The notes beneath the pieces are model-generated. The model had not been told where the DNA came from. It did no database searches and saw nothing but the letters and a program-made list of their open reading frames with translations. From the NCBI RefSeq assembly GCF_900129565.1, contig NZ_FQWD01000008.1, positions 62,001-126,000 on the forward strand: a DNA stretch of 64,000 bases, in the 5' to 3' direction. This stretch comes from Marisediminitalea aggregata (GTDB taxonomy: Bacteria; Pseudomonadota; Gammaproteobacteria; Enterobacterales; Alteromonadaceae). A program made the translations under genes and the position numbers. This document shows, piece by piece, positions 1-9,921 of this stretch. How positions within the stretch are numbered: position 1 is the first letter of the stretch; every line of letters starts with the position of its first letter.

Positions 1-98
1 AACTGATTGTGTGATAAGCCGGGTGATAGCTGCTCAGAGTTGTTATCATCCGGTGGTTTATTACAATACGCGCTCAAATTATAAAGGATAGTGTGACT

Positions 99-1277
99 AT
101 GGTTATTCAGCCCAAAATACGTGGCTTTATTTGTACAAATGCGCATCCAGTGGGTTGTGCAGCAGTTGTGTCAGAACAAATTGATTATATTCAAGGGCTT
201 GGCGATTTAGGCGACGGGCCTAAAAAGGTACTGGTTCTGGGTTGTTCTACCGGCTACGGACTGGCTTCGCGTATTACTTCGGCGTTTGGCTATGGCGCAG
301 CAACACTGGGCGTCTGTTTTGAAAAGGCCCCGACAGAACGCAAAACCGGCACAGCAGGTTGGTACAATACCGCTGCGTTCCATCATAAAGCGAAAGCGGC
401 AGATCTGTATGCAGAAACCTTAAACGGTGATGCATTCTCTGCAGCTATGAAGCAGGAAGTGATTGACAAAATTAAAGCCGATTTAGGTCAGGTCGACCTG
501 GTAATCTATAGTCTGGCCGCCCCGCGTCGTACTGATCCAGTTACCGGTGAAGTGTATAAGTCTACGCTCAAACCAGTGGGTCAGGCTTACACCACAAAGA
601 CTTACGATACCGACAAAGACCTGGTACATGATGTTAGTCTTGAGCCTGCCAACGACGATGAAATCTTCAATACCGTTAAGGTAATGGGCGGCGAAGACTG
701 GGAATTGTGGCTGGACGCATTGTCTGAAGCTGGCGTACTGGCTGAAGGCTGTAAAACGACGGCTTATACCTATATTGGTAAAGAACTGACATGGCCAATT
801 TATGGTCAGGCCACCATTGGTAAAGCGAAGGAAGATTTGGATCGCGCGGCAAGTGCTATCAACGACAAGCTGTCTGCATTAAGTGTTGACGCTCACGTTT
901 CATCGCTGAAGGCGTTGGTTACGCAAGCCAGTTCCGCAATTCCGGTGATGCCACTATATATTTCGCTGTTGTATCGCGTGATGAAAAACGAAGGCACGCA
1001 CGAAGGCTGTATCGAGCAAATTGCTGGATTATATAAAGATTGTTTGTACGGTTCTGAACCTACGCTGGATGAGCAAAACCGCTATCGCATGGACGGGAAG
1101 GAAACCAACGATGATACCCAGGCCGTCATCAAAGGTCTCTGGGACCAGGTTACTCAGGATAACTTCCATGAGTTAAGTGATTACGCGGGCTATCACCATG
1201 AGTTTTTACGTCTGTTCGGCTTTGATGTCGCAGGGGTGGATTACGATGCGGACGTTGACCCGCTGGTTAATTGGTAA
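99..1277 (+). CDS. fabV: Enoyl-ACP / trans-2-enoyl-CoA reductase FabV
   Basis: FabV catalyses the last, NADH-dependent reduction of the fatty-acid elongation cycle and is a triclosan-tolerant replacement for FabI. The 392-residue product starts with the family's usual VIQPKIRGFICTNAHP block, carries a nucleotide-binding GCSTGYGLASR near residue 50, and has the Y-x8-K catalytic pair in YGQATIGKAK, all FabV hallmarks; length fits the family (about 400). I chose ATG 99 rather than the in-frame GTG at 93 because AAAGGA lies about 10 bases upstream and the family begins at this Met. It is followed by a hairpin at 1295-1321 and appears monocistronic. Cytoplasmic. Identification is secure from the sequence. 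Confidence 0.96.
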   Translation: MVIQPKIRGFICTNAHPVGCAAVVSEQIDYIQGLGDLGDGPKKVLVLGCSTGYGLASRITSAFGYGAATLGVCFEKAPTERKTGTAGWYNTAAFHHKAKAADLYAETLNGDAFSAAMKQEVIDKIKADLGQVDLVIYSLAAPRRTDPVTGEVYKSTLKPVGQAYTTKTYDTDKDLVHDVSLEPANDDEIFNTVKVMGGEDWELWLDALSEAGVLAEGCKTTAYTYIGKELTWPIYGQATIGKAKEDLDRAASAINDKLSALSVDAHVSSLKALVTQASSAIPVMPLYISLLYRVMKNEGTHEGCIEQIAGLYKDCLYGSEPTLDEQNRYRMDGKETNDDTQAVIKGLWDQVTQDNFHELSDYAGYHHEFLRLFGFDVAGVDYDADVDPLVNW

Positions 1278-1294
1278 AACCATTTGATAATTAT

Positions 1295-1321
1295 AATAAG
1301 CCGTCGTTATGACGGCTTATT
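1295..1321 (+). terminator. Hairpin downstream of fabV
   Basis: An 11-bp perfect stem (1295-1305 with 1311-1321) and a 5-base loop sit 17 bases after the fabV stop. The T-tract is short, so it is a likely but not strong intrinsic terminator. Confidence 0.65.
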
Positions 1322-1762
1322 TGTATGATGAATAGATGAATTCTGCTAATTCCGCCTGTTTTTTGACCATTTGGTGGGTTTTGCGACCAAGGTGGTAGGT
1401 TGATTGTACAGATTAATCCGATAAAAATAGTGCATAATCTGCGAATTGCGTAGCGCAAGTCGTCAGGATGATGCTAAAATTCCGTAATTAAGTAGAGTGA
1501 CCTGTCTGTTACTCTCTTTCGCCTTGTTAACGGGCGGCAAAACCATGCGCTAAAAAACAACAATAAAATTGTTAACGCCGGCAAATTCTAACAATAACAA
1601 TTCAGCTTGATTGCGAAGTAAAAATTAGCTTTGAGGGTTTCTTACGACCTTTATTAGCATAGTAGTGGTGAGCAAAGTACGTTTTTGAATCGTATCTTTT
1701 CAATGTGGTGAAAGATGCTGCCTATTCAAAAGGGTATTTCTATTAGAGTAGTGCGATTACGT
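1322..1762 (+). promoter_or_regulatory. nqr upstream region with repeated GTTAAC element
   Basis: This gap of about 440 bases before nqrA holds no convincing gene. It contains a 9-base direct repeat, TTGTTAACG, at 1524-1532 and 1569-1577 (its GTTAAC core is palindromic, so the two copies can also pair), a small inverted repeat TTGCG-TAG-CGCAA at 1446-1458, and a possible sigma70 promoter TTGAGG (1631-1636), 18-base spacer, TAGCAT (1655-1660). The nqr operon promoter should lie here. The promoter is a weak match, and the function of the repeats is inference. Confidence 0.35.
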
Positions 1763-3103
1763 ATGATAAAAATCAAAAAAGGTCTCGACCTCCCTATATC
1801 GGGAGCGCCGACACAACAGATCCAGGATGGACTGTCTGTGACGCGTGCTGCCATTTTGGGAGAAGAATATGTGGGTATGCGTCCTACCATGCACGTGCAG
1901 GTTGGAGACAAAGTGAAGAAAGGTCAGGTTCTTTTCGAAGATAAGAAAAACCCTGGCGTTAAATTCACTGCTCCGGTTGCGGGTGAAGTGGTAGAAGTAA
2001 ACCGTGGTGCTAAGCGTGTTCTGCAATCTGTTGTGATAAAAGCAGAAGGTGATGAAGCGGAAGCTTTCACTGCCATTGCTGCTGATCAGATTGCTAGTAG
2101 CAGTCGCGAAACTATCGAGCAGCTGTTGAACGACAGCGGCTTGTGGTCAGCATTACGTACGCGTCCTTTCAGCAAATCACCTGCACTTGGTTCTACGCCA
2201 AGTTCAATCTTTGTCACAGCCATTGACACCAACCCATTAGCTGCCGATCCGGCGGTTGTTATTGCAGAACGTCAGGACGACTTCGCAAACGGGTTGAAAG
2301 CACTGAAAGTGCTGTCTGGCGGCAAAGTGTATGTGTGTAAGAAAGCAGGCAGCGCAGTAACAGCTGGTGACAGCGGTGCAGACGTTGCTGAGTTTGACGG
2401 CCCGCACCCAGCAGGGTTAGCTGGTACGCACATTCACTACCTTGATCCGGTAGGTGCTAAGAAAACAGTATGGTCTGTAAACTATCAGGACGTGATTGCC
2501 ATTGGTGCAACGCTTACGTCTGGTCAGTTAGACAACAGCCGTGTTGTTGCACTGGGCGGCCCTGCTGCTAAGAATCCTCGCCTGGTTCGCACTGTAATTG
2601 GTGCCGATCTGGCAGAACTTACCGCTAGTGAAGTGACTGACGGTGAAGTTCGCATCGTGTCTGGTTCAGTACTGAATGGTACGACTGCACAGGGTGTTCA
2701 CGGTTTCCTTGGACGTTTCCACACTCAGGTTTCGTTGTTGAAAGAAGGCCGTGAAAAGGTACTGTTTGGCTGGATTACTCCAGGTTCTGACAAGCATTCA
2801 ATTACGCGTGCGTACACTGGTCACTTCAGTGGTAGCAAGCAGTTTGATATGACTACAACTACAAATGGTTCAGAACGTTCAATGGTACCAATTGGTAATT
2901 ACGAACGCGTTATGCCTCTGGATATCCTTCCCACGCTGTTACTGCGTGATTTGATTTCTGGTGATACTGACAGTGCTCAGACGTTGGGTTGTCTGGAACT
3001 GGACGAAGAAGATTTGGCACTGTGCACCTACGTGTGCCCAGGCAAATACACTTACGGTCCGATCCTGCGCAACTGTTTGACCACGATCGAGAAAGAGGGT
3101 TAA
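1763..3103 (+). CDS. nqrA: Na+-translocating NADH:quinone reductase subunit A
   Basis: NqrA is the peripheral, quinone-interacting subunit of the Na+-pumping respiratory complex that oxidises NADH, reduces ubiquinone and exports Na+. The 446-residue product begins [16 protein letters not shown], the near-invariant NqrA N terminus, and has the usual length. An upstream in-frame ATG at 1715 would add 16 residues not found in the family, so ATG 1763 is preferred although its ribosome site is weak. It is the first gene of a tight six-gene operon (nqrABCDEF), with only 3 bases before nqrB. Nothing in it looks damaged. Confidence 0.96.
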   Translation: MIKIKKGLDLPISGAPTQQIQDGLSVTRAAILGEEYVGMRPTMHVQVGDKVKKGQVLFEDKKNPGVKFTAPVAGEVVEVNRGAKRVLQSVVIKAEGDEAEAFTAIAADQIASSSRETIEQLLNDSGLWSALRTRPFSKSPALGSTPSSIFVTAIDTNPLAADPAVVIAERQDDFANGLKALKVLSGGKVYVCKKAGSAVTAGDSGADVAEFDGPHPAGLAGTHIHYLDPVGAKKTVWSVNYQDVIAIGATLTSGQLDNSRVVALGGPAAKNPRLVRTVIGADLAELTASEVTDGEVRIVSGSVLNGTTAQGVHGFLGRFHTQVSLLKEGREKVLFGWITPGSDKHSITRAYTGHFSGSKQFDMTTTTNGSERSMVPIGNYERVMPLDILPTLLLRDLISGDTDSAQTLGCLELDEEDLALCTYVCPGKYTYGPILRNCLTTIEKEG

Positions 3104-3106
3104 TTC

Positions 3107-4309
3107 ATGGGCTTAAAAGCGTATTTAGAGAAGATCGAACCGAACTTCGAACCAGGTGGTAAATACGAAAAATGGTACGCGCTGTATGAAGCGGCTGCGA
3201 CCATCTTCTATACCCCGGGTAAAGTAAACAAGGCTGGTACTCACGTTCGTGACAGTATCGACCTGAAACGTATTATGATCATGGTGTGGATGGCAACATT
3301 CCCGGCTATGTTCTTTGGTATGTACAATATTGGTTTCCAAGCGCAGGAAGCAATTGCTGCTGGCGCGGGTACCTTACCTGATACCTGGCAGGCTGGCCTG
3401 TTCTCGGCATTGGGTGGTGACATCTCAAATGCAGGCACATTAGGCCTGATGTTCTACGGCGCATGCTTCTGGCTGCCAATTTACGCGGTGACGTTCGCCG
3501 TAGGTGGCTTCTGGGAAGTACTGTTTGCATCAGTACGTAAGCACGAAGTTAACGAAGGCTTCTTCGTAACATCGGTATTGTTTGCATTAACGTTGCCAGC
3601 AACCATCCCATTATGGCAGGTTGCACTGGGTATCACGTTTGGTGTGGTTATCGCGAAAGAAATCTTTGGTGGTACCGGCCGTAACTTCCTGAACCCGGCA
3701 CTGTCTGGCCGTGCATTCCTGTACTTTGCTTATCCTGCACAAATCTCGGGTGACCGCGTTTGGGTAGCCGCTGACGGTTATTCAGGTGCAACGTCTCTGA
3801 GCCAGGGCGCAAACGGTGCACTGGATTACAGCAACTCTGACTTGTGGATGAACCACTTCCTGGGTCTTATCCCCGGTTCTGCGGGTGAAGTGTCTGCACT
3901 GGCAATTATGCTGGGTGGCCTGTTCATCATCTACATGCGAATCGCCAGCTGGCGCATCGTAGCAGGTGTTGCACTGGGCGTTGCATTCTTCGCCACATTG
4001 TTAAACCTGATTGGTAGTGACACGAACGCAATGTTCGCTATGCCTGCACACTGGCACTTCGTAGTAGGTGGTCTGGCGTTTGGTATGTTCTTTATGGCAA
4101 CAGACCCTGTGTCTGCGTCATTTACGAACCAGGGCAAATGGGCATACGGTTTCTTTATCGGCTTTATGACCGTACTGATTCGCGTATTGAACCCTGCATT
4201 CCCTGAAGGTGTTATGTTGGCAATCCTGTTTGCTAACCTGTGGGCACCCCTGTTCGACTACTTTGTCGCTCAAAGCAATATCAAGCGGAGGATAGCTCGT
4301 GTCGGCTAA
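3107..4309 (+). CDS. nqrB: Na+-NQR subunit B (covalent FMN, membrane)
   Basis: NqrB is a large integral subunit carrying riboflavin, a covalently bound FMN and part of the Na+ path. The 400-residue protein has many hydrophobic segments and the flavinylation motif D-G-Y-S-G-A-T, whose threonine is residue 229, equivalent to the FMN-bearing Thr of Vibrio NqrB. ApbE, which attaches this FMN, is encoded just after the operon. The ribosome site GAGGG lies before ATG 3107. The 3' end overlaps nqrC by 11 bases, suggesting coupled translation. Confidence 0.97.
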   Translation: MGLKAYLEKIEPNFEPGGKYEKWYALYEAAATIFYTPGKVNKAGTHVRDSIDLKRIMIMVWMATFPAMFFGMYNIGFQAQEAIAAGAGTLPDTWQAGLFSALGGDISNAGTLGLMFYGACFWLPIYAVTFAVGGFWEVLFASVRKHEVNEGFFVTSVLFALTLPATIPLWQVALGITFGVVIAKEIFGGTGRNFLNPALSGRAFLYFAYPAQISGDRVWVAADGYSGATSLSQGANGALDYSNSDLWMNHFLGLIPGSAGEVSALAIMLGGLFIIYMRIASWRIVAGVALGVAFFATLLNLIGSDTNAMFAMPAHWHFVVGGLAFGMFFMATDPVSASFTNQGKWAYGFFIGFMTVLIRVLNPAFPEGVMLAILFANLWAPLFDYFVAQSNIKRRIARVG

Positions 4310-5063
4310 TAAAGAATCATTTGGAAAAACAGTCGGCGTAGTACTGGCGGTTTGTTTAGTCTGTTCAATCATCGTATCAGGTGCGGCTGTAGGCCTGCGT
4401 GATATTCAGCAAAGCAATGCAGCGAAAGACAAGATGTCTAACATCCTGCATGCAGCTGGTCTGCTTGAACAAGCTAAAGGTAACATCGAAGGAACATATA
4501 ACGAGTTCGTTGAAGCGCGTTATGTAGACCTGGATACCGGTGAGTTTGTTGAAGCACCTTCTGCAAACTACGATATGTACAAAGCTGCAAAAGAAGCTGA
4601 CACCAGCGTGAAAGTGGAAAACAGCAATGTAGGTTTCCAACGCCGCGCGAAAGTGGCTTCGGTATATCTGGTTTACGAGTCAGCAGCGAAAGAAACCGTT
4701 AGCCGCGTTATCCTGCCAGTACACGGCAGTGGCCTTTGGGACCTGATGTACGGCTTCCTGGCCCTTGATGCAGACGGCGAAACAGTTCGCGAACTGATTT
4801 ACTATCAGCAAAAAGAAACGCCAGGACTGGGTGGTGAAGTACAAAACCCAGCATGGCAGGCAAAATGGGACGGCAAGCAACTTTACAAGAACGGCGACGT
4901 CGCCCTTGAAGTGAAGAAAGCGGCTGGTGAAGAAAACCCATATGCGGTTGATGCACTGTCTGGTGCAACGTTAACCAGTAACGGTGTGAACAACACGGTT
5001 CAGTACTGGGTTGGCGACAACGGCTTTGGTCCTTTCCTGAAAAAACAAGCCTGGCGTTCGTAA
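4299..5063 (+). CDS. nqrC: Na+-NQR subunit C (covalent FMN)
   Basis: NqrC carries the second covalent FMN on the periplasmic side of the complex. The 254-residue product has one N-terminal membrane helix (about residues 8-30) and a C-terminal S-G-A-T flavinylation motif with Thr at residue 224. The GTG start at 4299 is supported by GCGGAGGA ending about six bases upstream and by the family N terminus; it lies inside the end of nqrB. The soluble domain is of the FMN-binding type. Spacing to nqrD is 12 bases. Confidence 0.96.
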   Translation: MSANKESFGKTVGVVLAVCLVCSIIVSGAAVGLRDIQQSNAAKDKMSNILHAAGLLEQAKGNIEGTYNEFVEARYVDLDTGEFVEAPSANYDMYKAAKEADTSVKVENSNVGFQRRAKVASVYLVYESAAKETVSRVILPVHGSGLWDLMYGFLALDADGETVRELIYYQQKETPGLGGEVQNPAWQAKWDGKQLYKNGDVALEVKKAAGEENPYAVDALSGATLTSNGVNNTVQYWVGDNGFGPFLKKQAWRS

Positions 5064-5075
5064 GGGGTTATTATC

Positions 5076-5708
5076 ATGGCTGATTCTAAAGAAATGAAAA
5101 AGGTCCTCTTTGGACCCATTCTGGACAGTAACCCAATTGCATTACAAATCCTGGGTATTTGTTCTGCACTGGCAATTACTACAAAACTGGAAACCGCATT
5201 AGTAATGTCTCTGGCACTGACCAGCGTTACCGCGTTTTCAAACCTGTTTATTTCGATTATTCGAAACCAGATCCCCAGCAGTGTGCGGATCATCATTCAG
5301 ATGACCATCATCGCCTCGCTGGTAATTGTTGTTGACCAAATTCTGAAAGCGTACTCGTACGAGATTTCTAAGCAGCTGTCGGTATTCGTTGGTTTGATCA
5401 TTACCAACTGTATCGTAATGGGCCGTGCAGAAGCATACGCGATGAAGAGTCCACCTCTGATGAGCTTCCTGGACGGTATTGGTAACGGCCTTGGCTACTC
5501 TATGGTACTGATTGTGGTTGGTATCATTAAAGAGCTGTTCGGCTTCGGTACTATCCTGGGCTTTGAAATCCTGCCTCTGATTCAAAACGGCGGCTGGTAT
5601 CAGGCAAATGGTTTGTTAATTCTGCCATTCAGTTCATTCTTCCTGATCGGCGGTCTGATATGGGTAATCCGTACTATCCGTCCGGAACAAGTCGAGCCTA
5701 AGGAGTAA
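5076..5708 (+). CDS. nqrD: Na+-NQR subunit D
   Basis: NqrD is a six-helix membrane subunit that together with NqrE holds an intramembrane iron-sulfur centre. The 210-residue product is uniformly hydrophobic and keeps the two conserved cysteines at residues 29 (LGICSA) and 112 (ITNCIV), the positions known to ligate the cluster in Vibrio. AAGGGG precedes ATG 5076. It sits between nqrC and nqrE with 3 bases before the nqrE start. Confidence 0.96.
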   Translation: MADSKEMKKVLFGPILDSNPIALQILGICSALAITTKLETALVMSLALTSVTAFSNLFISIIRNQIPSSVRIIIQMTIIASLVIVVDQILKAYSYEISKQLSVFVGLIITNCIVMGRAEAYAMKSPPLMSFLDGIGNGLGYSMVLIVVGIIKELFGFGTILGFEILPLIQNGGWYQANGLLILPFSSFFLIGGLIWVIRTIRPEQVEPKE

Positions 5709-5711
5709 GTT

Positions 5712-6320
5712 GTGGAACATTATTTATCATTATTTGTTCGCTCGATCTTTATCGAGAACATGGCGCTGTCTTTGTTCCTTGGGATGTGCACATTCCTGGC
5801 GGTATCTAAGAAAGTAAAAACGGCCATGGGCCTGGGTATTGCCGTAGTGGTAGTACTGGGTATCTCTGTACCAGTTAACCAGGTGATTTACGTGAACATT
5901 CTGGCGCCTGGTGCGCTGGCATGGGCAGGTTTCCCTGACGCTGACCTGAGCTTCCTGAACTTCCTGACCTTTATCGGTGTTATTGCAGCACTGGTACAGA
6001 TCCTGGAAATGAGTCTGGATAAGTTCTTCCCTGCCCTATACAACGCGCTGGGTATCTTCCTGCCACTGATTACCGTTAACTGCGCCATCTTTGGTGGTGT
6101 ATCGTTTGCAGTACAACGTGAATACAACTTCACAGAGAGTATTGTTTACGGTGTAGGTAGTGGTATGGGCTGGGCACTGGCTATCGTATTGCTTGCGGCG
6201 GTACGTGAAAAGCTGAAGTACGCGGACATGCCAGACGGTATTCGCGGCCTGGGCTCTGTGTTCATGATTGCTGGCCTGATGGCACTGGGCTTCCAGTCCT
6301 TCACTGGCGTTCAGCTGTAA
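5712..6320 (+). CDS. nqrE: Na+-NQR subunit E
   Basis: NqrE is the membrane partner of NqrD with inverted topology. The 202-residue product begins [20 protein letters not shown], which is diagnostic. Cysteines at residues 26 (GMCTFL) and 124 (VNCAIFG) match the cluster ligands. Translation starts at GTG 5712, with AAGGAG overlapping the nqrD stop upstream. It is about four residues longer than Vibrio NqrE, by a small internal insertion before the second cysteine. Confidence 0.96.
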   Translation: MEHYLSLFVRSIFIENMALSLFLGMCTFLAVSKKVKTAMGLGIAVVVVLGISVPVNQVIYVNILAPGALAWAGFPDADLSFLNFLTFIGVIAALVQILEMSLDKFFPALYNALGIFLPLITVNCAIFGGVSFAVQREYNFTESIVYGVGSGMGWALAIVLLAAVREKLKYADMPDGIRGLGSVFMIAGLMALGFQSFTGVQL

Positions 6321-6342
6321 TTAACGCTAAGGAGCAGAATTT

Positions 6343-7575
6343 ATGAATCAAATCGAGATTATTCTTGGCGTTGGAATGTTCATCGTTATCGTTCTTGCGC
6401 TGGTATTTATCATCCTGTTCGCAAAATCGAAGCTGGTTCCATCTGGCGACGTGAAGATTCTAATCAATGGCGATCCGGAAAAAGCGATCACTACTGCACC
6501 AGGCGGCAAGCTGCTAGGTGCATTAGCCGATGCGGGTATCTTTGTATCTTCAGCCTGTGGTGGCGGTGGTTCTTGTGGCCAGTGTCGTGTAGACGTTAAG
6601 GCCGGTGGCGGTGAAATCCTGCCTACTGAGCTCGACCACATCACTAAGCGCGAAGCGCGTGAAGGTTGCCGTCTGTCTTGTCAGGTATCTGTTAAGCAAG
6701 ACATGGAAATCGAGCTGGAAGAAGAAATCTTTGGTATCAAGAAGTGGGATTGTGAAGTTATTTCTAACGACAACAAAGCCACTTTCATCAAAGAGCTTAA
6801 GCTTAAAATTCCAAATGGCGAGAGCGTACCGTTCCGAGCGGGTGGATACATCCAGATTGAGGCTCCACCTCACCATGTCAAATACAAAGACTTCGATATT
6901 CCTGAAGAGTATCGTGCTGACTGGGAACGCTTTGGCTTCTTCGATATCGAATCTAAGGTAGATGAAGAAACTATCCGTGCTTACTCAATGGCAAACTACC
7001 CTGAAGAAGAAGGGATTATTATGCTGAACGTGCGTATCGCTACGCCGCCGCCTAATAACCTGAGCCTGCCGGCTGGTAAAATGTCATCGTACATCTGGAG
7101 CCTGAAAGAAGGCGACAAAGCGACTATCTCTGGTCCATTTGGTGAGTTCTTCGCGAAAGAAACTGACGCCGAAATGGTATTCATTGGTGGTGGTGCGGGT
7201 ATGGCACCGATGCGTTCACACATCTTTGACCAGCTTCGTCGTATTAAGACTGACCGTAAGATCAGCTTCTGGTACGGTGCTCGTTCACTGCGCGAAATGT
7301 TCTATGTAGAAGATTTCGATATGCTGGCTAAAGAAAATGACAACTTCGTATGGCACGTTGCACTGTCAGATCCACAACCTGAAGACAACTGGGAAGGTTA
7401 CACCGGGTTTATCCACAACGTATTGCTGGAAAACTACCTTAAAGACCACCCTGCGCCAGAAGATTGTGAGTTCTACATGTGTGGACCACCTATGATGAAC
7501 GCGGCCGTTATCAACATGCTGAAAGATTTAGGTGTTGAAGACGAAAACATCCTGTTGGATGACTTCGGCGGCTAA
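6343..7575 (+). CDS. nqrF: Na+-NQR subunit F (NADH dehydrogenase, 2Fe-2S, FAD)
   Basis: NqrF takes hydride from NADH to FAD and passes electrons to its [2Fe-2S] cluster. The 410-residue product has an N-terminal membrane helix (about 5-27), a ferredoxin domain with cluster ligands Cys72, Cys78, Cys81 and Cys113 ([10 protein letters not shown] plus a later CRLSC), an FAD domain with RAYSMANY, and an NADH domain with [12 protein letters not shown]. It ends in the usual FGG. It closes the nqr operon and is followed within 20 bases by a strong terminator. Confidence 0.97.
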   Translation: MNQIEIILGVGMFIVIVLALVFIILFAKSKLVPSGDVKILINGDPEKAITTAPGGKLLGALADAGIFVSSACGGGGSCGQCRVDVKAGGGEILPTELDHITKREAREGCRLSCQVSVKQDMEIELEEEIFGIKKWDCEVISNDNKATFIKELKLKIPNGESVPFRAGGYIQIEAPPHHVKYKDFDIPEEYRADWERFGFFDIESKVDEETIRAYSMANYPEEEGIIMLNVRIATPPPNNLSLPAGKMSSYIWSLKEGDKATISGPFGEFFAKETDAEMVFIGGGAGMAPMRSHIFDQLRRIKTDRKISFWYGARSLREMFYVEDFDMLAKENDNFVWHVALSDPQPEDNWEGYTGFIHNVLLENYLKDHPAPEDCEFYMCGPPMMNAAVINMLKDLGVEDENILLDDFGG

Positions 7576-7593
7576 GACACAAGTTCGAAGTAT

Positions 7594-7619
7594 AAAGGGG
7601 GCTCTAGGCCCCCTTTTTT
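7594..7619 (+). terminator. Intrinsic terminator after nqrF
   Basis: A GC-rich 9-bp stem (7594-7602 with 7608-7616), a 5-base loop and a run of Ts lie 18 bases after the nqrF stop. It separates nqrABCDEF from the apbE-nqrM pair, though some readthrough is plausible. Confidence 0.85.
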
Positions 7620-7681
7620 ACTAAGTTGAAGGGAATATCCCATTGCAGTGCCGCTGCAATCAGTAATCCCATGGAGGCAAT

Positions 7682-8698
7682 GTGAGTAAATTTAGGTATG
7701 TAGTTGGACTGCTAGTGCTGTTATTGGTGGGCTGTAGCCAGCCACCGGTAGAAGTAGAGCATATCTATGGTCACACTATGGGCACCACGTACAACGTGAA
7801 GTACCCGAAAGTCACCGCGGTTGATAAAGCAATAGTTAAGCACCTGATAGACGAGCGCTTAATTCACGTGAACAAGCTGATGTCGACTTACGACCCGACG
7901 TCAGAATTGTCGCGCTTTAATCAGTACCGGTTTGAGCAGCCTTTTGCTATATCACCGGAAACCCGCAAAGTGGTGCTGGAAGCGATGCGTTTGGGTCAAC
8001 TCAGCGACGGCGTGCTAGACGTCACTGTTGGACCTCTGGTTAACCTCTGGGGTTTTGGACCCACCATGCGTCCGGAGAGTATTCCGTCTCAACAGGATGT
8101 CGATGAGGTGCGTGCTTACACCGGTCTGGATAAATTAACGGTAGTTAAAGACGGATTGGTAAAAGCGCACCCTCAGCTTTATGTAGACTTGTCTACGATT
8201 GCGAAAGGCTATGGCGTCGACGTGGTTGCGGAGTTGCTCGAGGAGCAGGGCATAGAGAGTTACCTGGTCGAGATTGGTGGCGAAATGCGCGTGAAAGGCG
8301 ACAAAGGCAATGGCTCTGAGTGGCTTATCGCCATTGAAAAGCCGGTCTCTGAGGCCCGCGCTGTGCAGAAAATCATATCCATTGGCGACAACGCGATTGC
8401 GACGTCGGGTGACTATCGTAACTATTACGAGCAGGATGGGGTGCGTTATTCGCACTTGATCGACCCACGCACCGGCAAGCCTATTCAGCATAACACGGTG
8501 TCGGTTACTGTTATTCACCCGTCATCGATGACGGCAGACGGTATGGCGACTGCCTTTAATGTTATGGGGTGGGAAAGTGCCATCGCATTGGCTGAACAAA
8601 ACGACCTTGCGGTGTTTATTGTTAAACGCGAAGGTGATAGCTTTGTGGAATACAGTAGCCCTGCGTTTGAGTCGCTGGTCACTGTTTACGAAGAGTAA
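7682..8698 (+). CDS. apbE: FAD:protein FMN transferase (ApbE lipoprotein)
   Basis: ApbE uses FAD to attach FMN to threonines in S/T-G-A-T motifs such as those of NqrB and NqrC. The 338-residue product has a lipoprotein signal with lipobox LVGC (Cys18), then GTTYNV, the TYDPTSELSRFN segment, the DLSTIAKGYGVD flavin/Mg2+ region, VEIGGEMRVKG, and the SHLIDPRTG and TADGMATA motifs of the family. GTG 7682 is preceded by a good GGAGG. It lies directly downstream of nqrF and 5 bases before nqrM, which fits its role in maturing the complex. Confidence 0.96.
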   Translation: MSKFRYVVGLLVLLLVGCSQPPVEVEHIYGHTMGTTYNVKYPKVTAVDKAIVKHLIDERLIHVNKLMSTYDPTSELSRFNQYRFEQPFAISPETRKVVLEAMRLGQLSDGVLDVTVGPLVNLWGFGPTMRPESIPSQQDVDEVRAYTGLDKLTVVKDGLVKAHPQLYVDLSTIAKGYGVDVVAELLEEQGIESYLVEIGGEMRVKGDKGNGSEWLIAIEKPVSEARAVQKIISIGDNAIATSGDYRNYYEQDGVRYSHLIDPRTGKPIQHNTVSVTVIHPSSMTADGMATAFNVMGWESAIALAEQNDLAVFIVKREGDSFVEYSSPAFESLVTVYEE

Positions 8699-8703
8699 GA
8701 AAT

Positions 8704-8937
8704 ATGAGTACGTTTATATTAGCGTTTGTGTTTTTTCTGGTCATGGTAGCAGCCATGGCGATCGGCTATTTACTGCAGAAGAAGACCATTTCTGGTAGCT
8801 GTGGTGGCCTGGGCGCGCTGGGTATTGATAAAGCCTGTGATTGCCCCGAGCCTTGCGACCGCAAGAAAGCGCGGCAGGAAAGAGAAGCGCAGCGCCAGGA
8901 AAAATTAAAGGCCTGGGAAAAAGACCGCATAATTTAA
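8704..8937 (+). CDS. nqrM: Na+-NQR maturation protein NqrM
   Basis: This 77-residue protein has one N-terminal membrane helix (about 3-24) followed by a short Cys-rich stretch with Cys33, Cys45, Cys47 and Cys51 (CDCPEPCDRKK) and a charged Lys/Arg/Glu tail. That is the architecture of NqrM (former DUF539), needed for assembling the NqrD/E iron centre in Vibrio. Position after apbE supports the call. It is probably co-transcribed with apbE and ends at a strong hairpin shared with the convergent channel gene. Confidence 0.93.
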   Translation: MSTFILAFVFFLVMVAAMAIGYLLQKKTISGSCGGLGALGIDKACDCPEPCDRKKARQEREAQRQEKLKAWEKDRII

Positions 8938-8949
8938 TTCGACATTCAG

Positions 8950-8976
8950 CCAACGGATGACGCGTTCATCCGTTGG
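8950..8976. terminator. Bidirectional hairpin between nqrM and channel gene
   Basis: A perfect 11-bp stem (8950-8960 with 8966-8976) with a 5-base loop lies between convergent genes; the leftward gene's stop codon begins immediately at 8977. The rightward side is T-rich after the stem. Confidence 0.75.
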
Positions 8977-9666
8977 TTATTTGTTTTCTGACTGTCTGAC
9001 CGAAGACAGCGCGGTAGCGATAATGCCTGTAGGTACTGCTATCATGCCCAACCCCACCATTAATACCAGAAACGTAAACAGTTTCCCGCCCAGGGTAATC
9101 GGATAGATATCGCCGTAGCCCACCGTAGTCAGCGTGGCAGCCGCCCACCATAAACAGTCGAAGATAGTCGTAAACACCTCTGGCTGTGCCGCGTGTTCAA
9201 AGTGATAAATCCCCACCGATGCTAAAAACAGAATGATCAGGCTGGCAATGCTGAACACGACCAATTCTTCTTTAACTGTGTACAGCGCCTTACTGAAACG
9301 CCTGATCGCATTGCTATAGCGTGTGAGTTTTAACAGGCGGGCTAATCGCAGCAAACGGAATAAACGAAGTGCCCTGAGATCCACCGCTAGCATTAAGTAA
9401 AACGGTAAGATGGCGAGTAGGTCAATGATACCGTAGAAGCTGAATACGAACCCCAGTCGCGGCTTCGCTTTATATAAGCGGGTTAAGTATTCGAGGGTAA
9501 ATATAATAACAACAACGAATTCAGAACAACGCAAAAACGTTTTAACGGGTGGAGACAGGTTAGGAATAGTTTCCAGTGAAAACGTCAGCACTGAATACAG
9601 GATCAGCGTAATAATCACCCAGGTGGGGCCGGGTTTATCCCAAAAGCAATCCTTGCGTTTGTTCAT
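8977..9666 (-). CDS. Voltage-gated K+ channel family protein
   Basis: The 229-residue membrane protein has the layout of a six-helix potassium channel: S1-S3 (about residues 15-95), an S4-like segment with regularly spaced arginines (LRLFRLLRLARLLKLTR), then S5, a pore loop with the K+ selectivity filter TVGYGD, and S6. It should conduct K+ across the inner membrane. It has almost no cytoplasmic tail, so it lacks an RCK/TrkA-N or cyclic-nucleotide domain. It is transcribed towards nqrM and stands apart from the genes on its right by 86 bases. Confidence 0.92.
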   Translation of the reverse strand: MNKRKDCFWDKPGPTWVIITLILYSVLTFSLETIPNLSPPVKTFLRCSEFVVVIIFTLEYLTRLYKAKPRLGFVFSFYGIIDLLAILPFYLMLAVDLRALRLFRLLRLARLLKLTRYSNAIRRFSKALYTVKEELVVFSIASLIILFLASVGIYHFEHAAQPEVFTTIFDCLWWAAATLTTVGYGDIYPITLGGKLFTFLVLMVGLGMIAVPTGIIATALSSVRQSENK

Positions 9667-9752
9667 GACACGTCCCTGGTCAGTTAGCGCAGTTATCAGC
9701 GAATGAAATCAGGTAGCGCGTACTAACCGCGCCGCCTGGTACATTTTTTACA

Positions 9753-9917
9753 CTACTCCTTTGTGCTCAACGTATCAACCAGCATTAACACTGAACCCAG
9801 CATAAACAGGTATACGCCGACCGTGGCATAATTTACCAGTTGGGGTAAAAACAATGTGCTTCCGCATAGAAAACACAGGCTGGCAATGATGAGTGTCTTA
9901 TTCTTGTTTTGCAGCAC
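9753..9917 (-). CDS. Small YrhK-like two-helix membrane protein
   Basis: A 54-residue protein can start at GTG 9917, 7 bases after a GGAG, just 4 bases downstream of the neighbouring CMD-family gene. It has two hydrophobic segments (about residues 8-28 and 31-47) separated by a short turn, with repeated GS-x-L-F/M-L patterns that resemble YrhK-type domains. The longer frame reading back to 10073 lies inside the CMD gene and is a shadow. It probably ends the AraC-CMD operon. Function unknown; family assignment is from pattern only. Confidence 0.55.
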   Translation of the reverse strand: MLQNKNKTLIIASLCFLCGSTLFLPQLVNYATVGVYLFMLGSVLMLVDTLSTKE

Positions 9918-9921
9918 GGGC

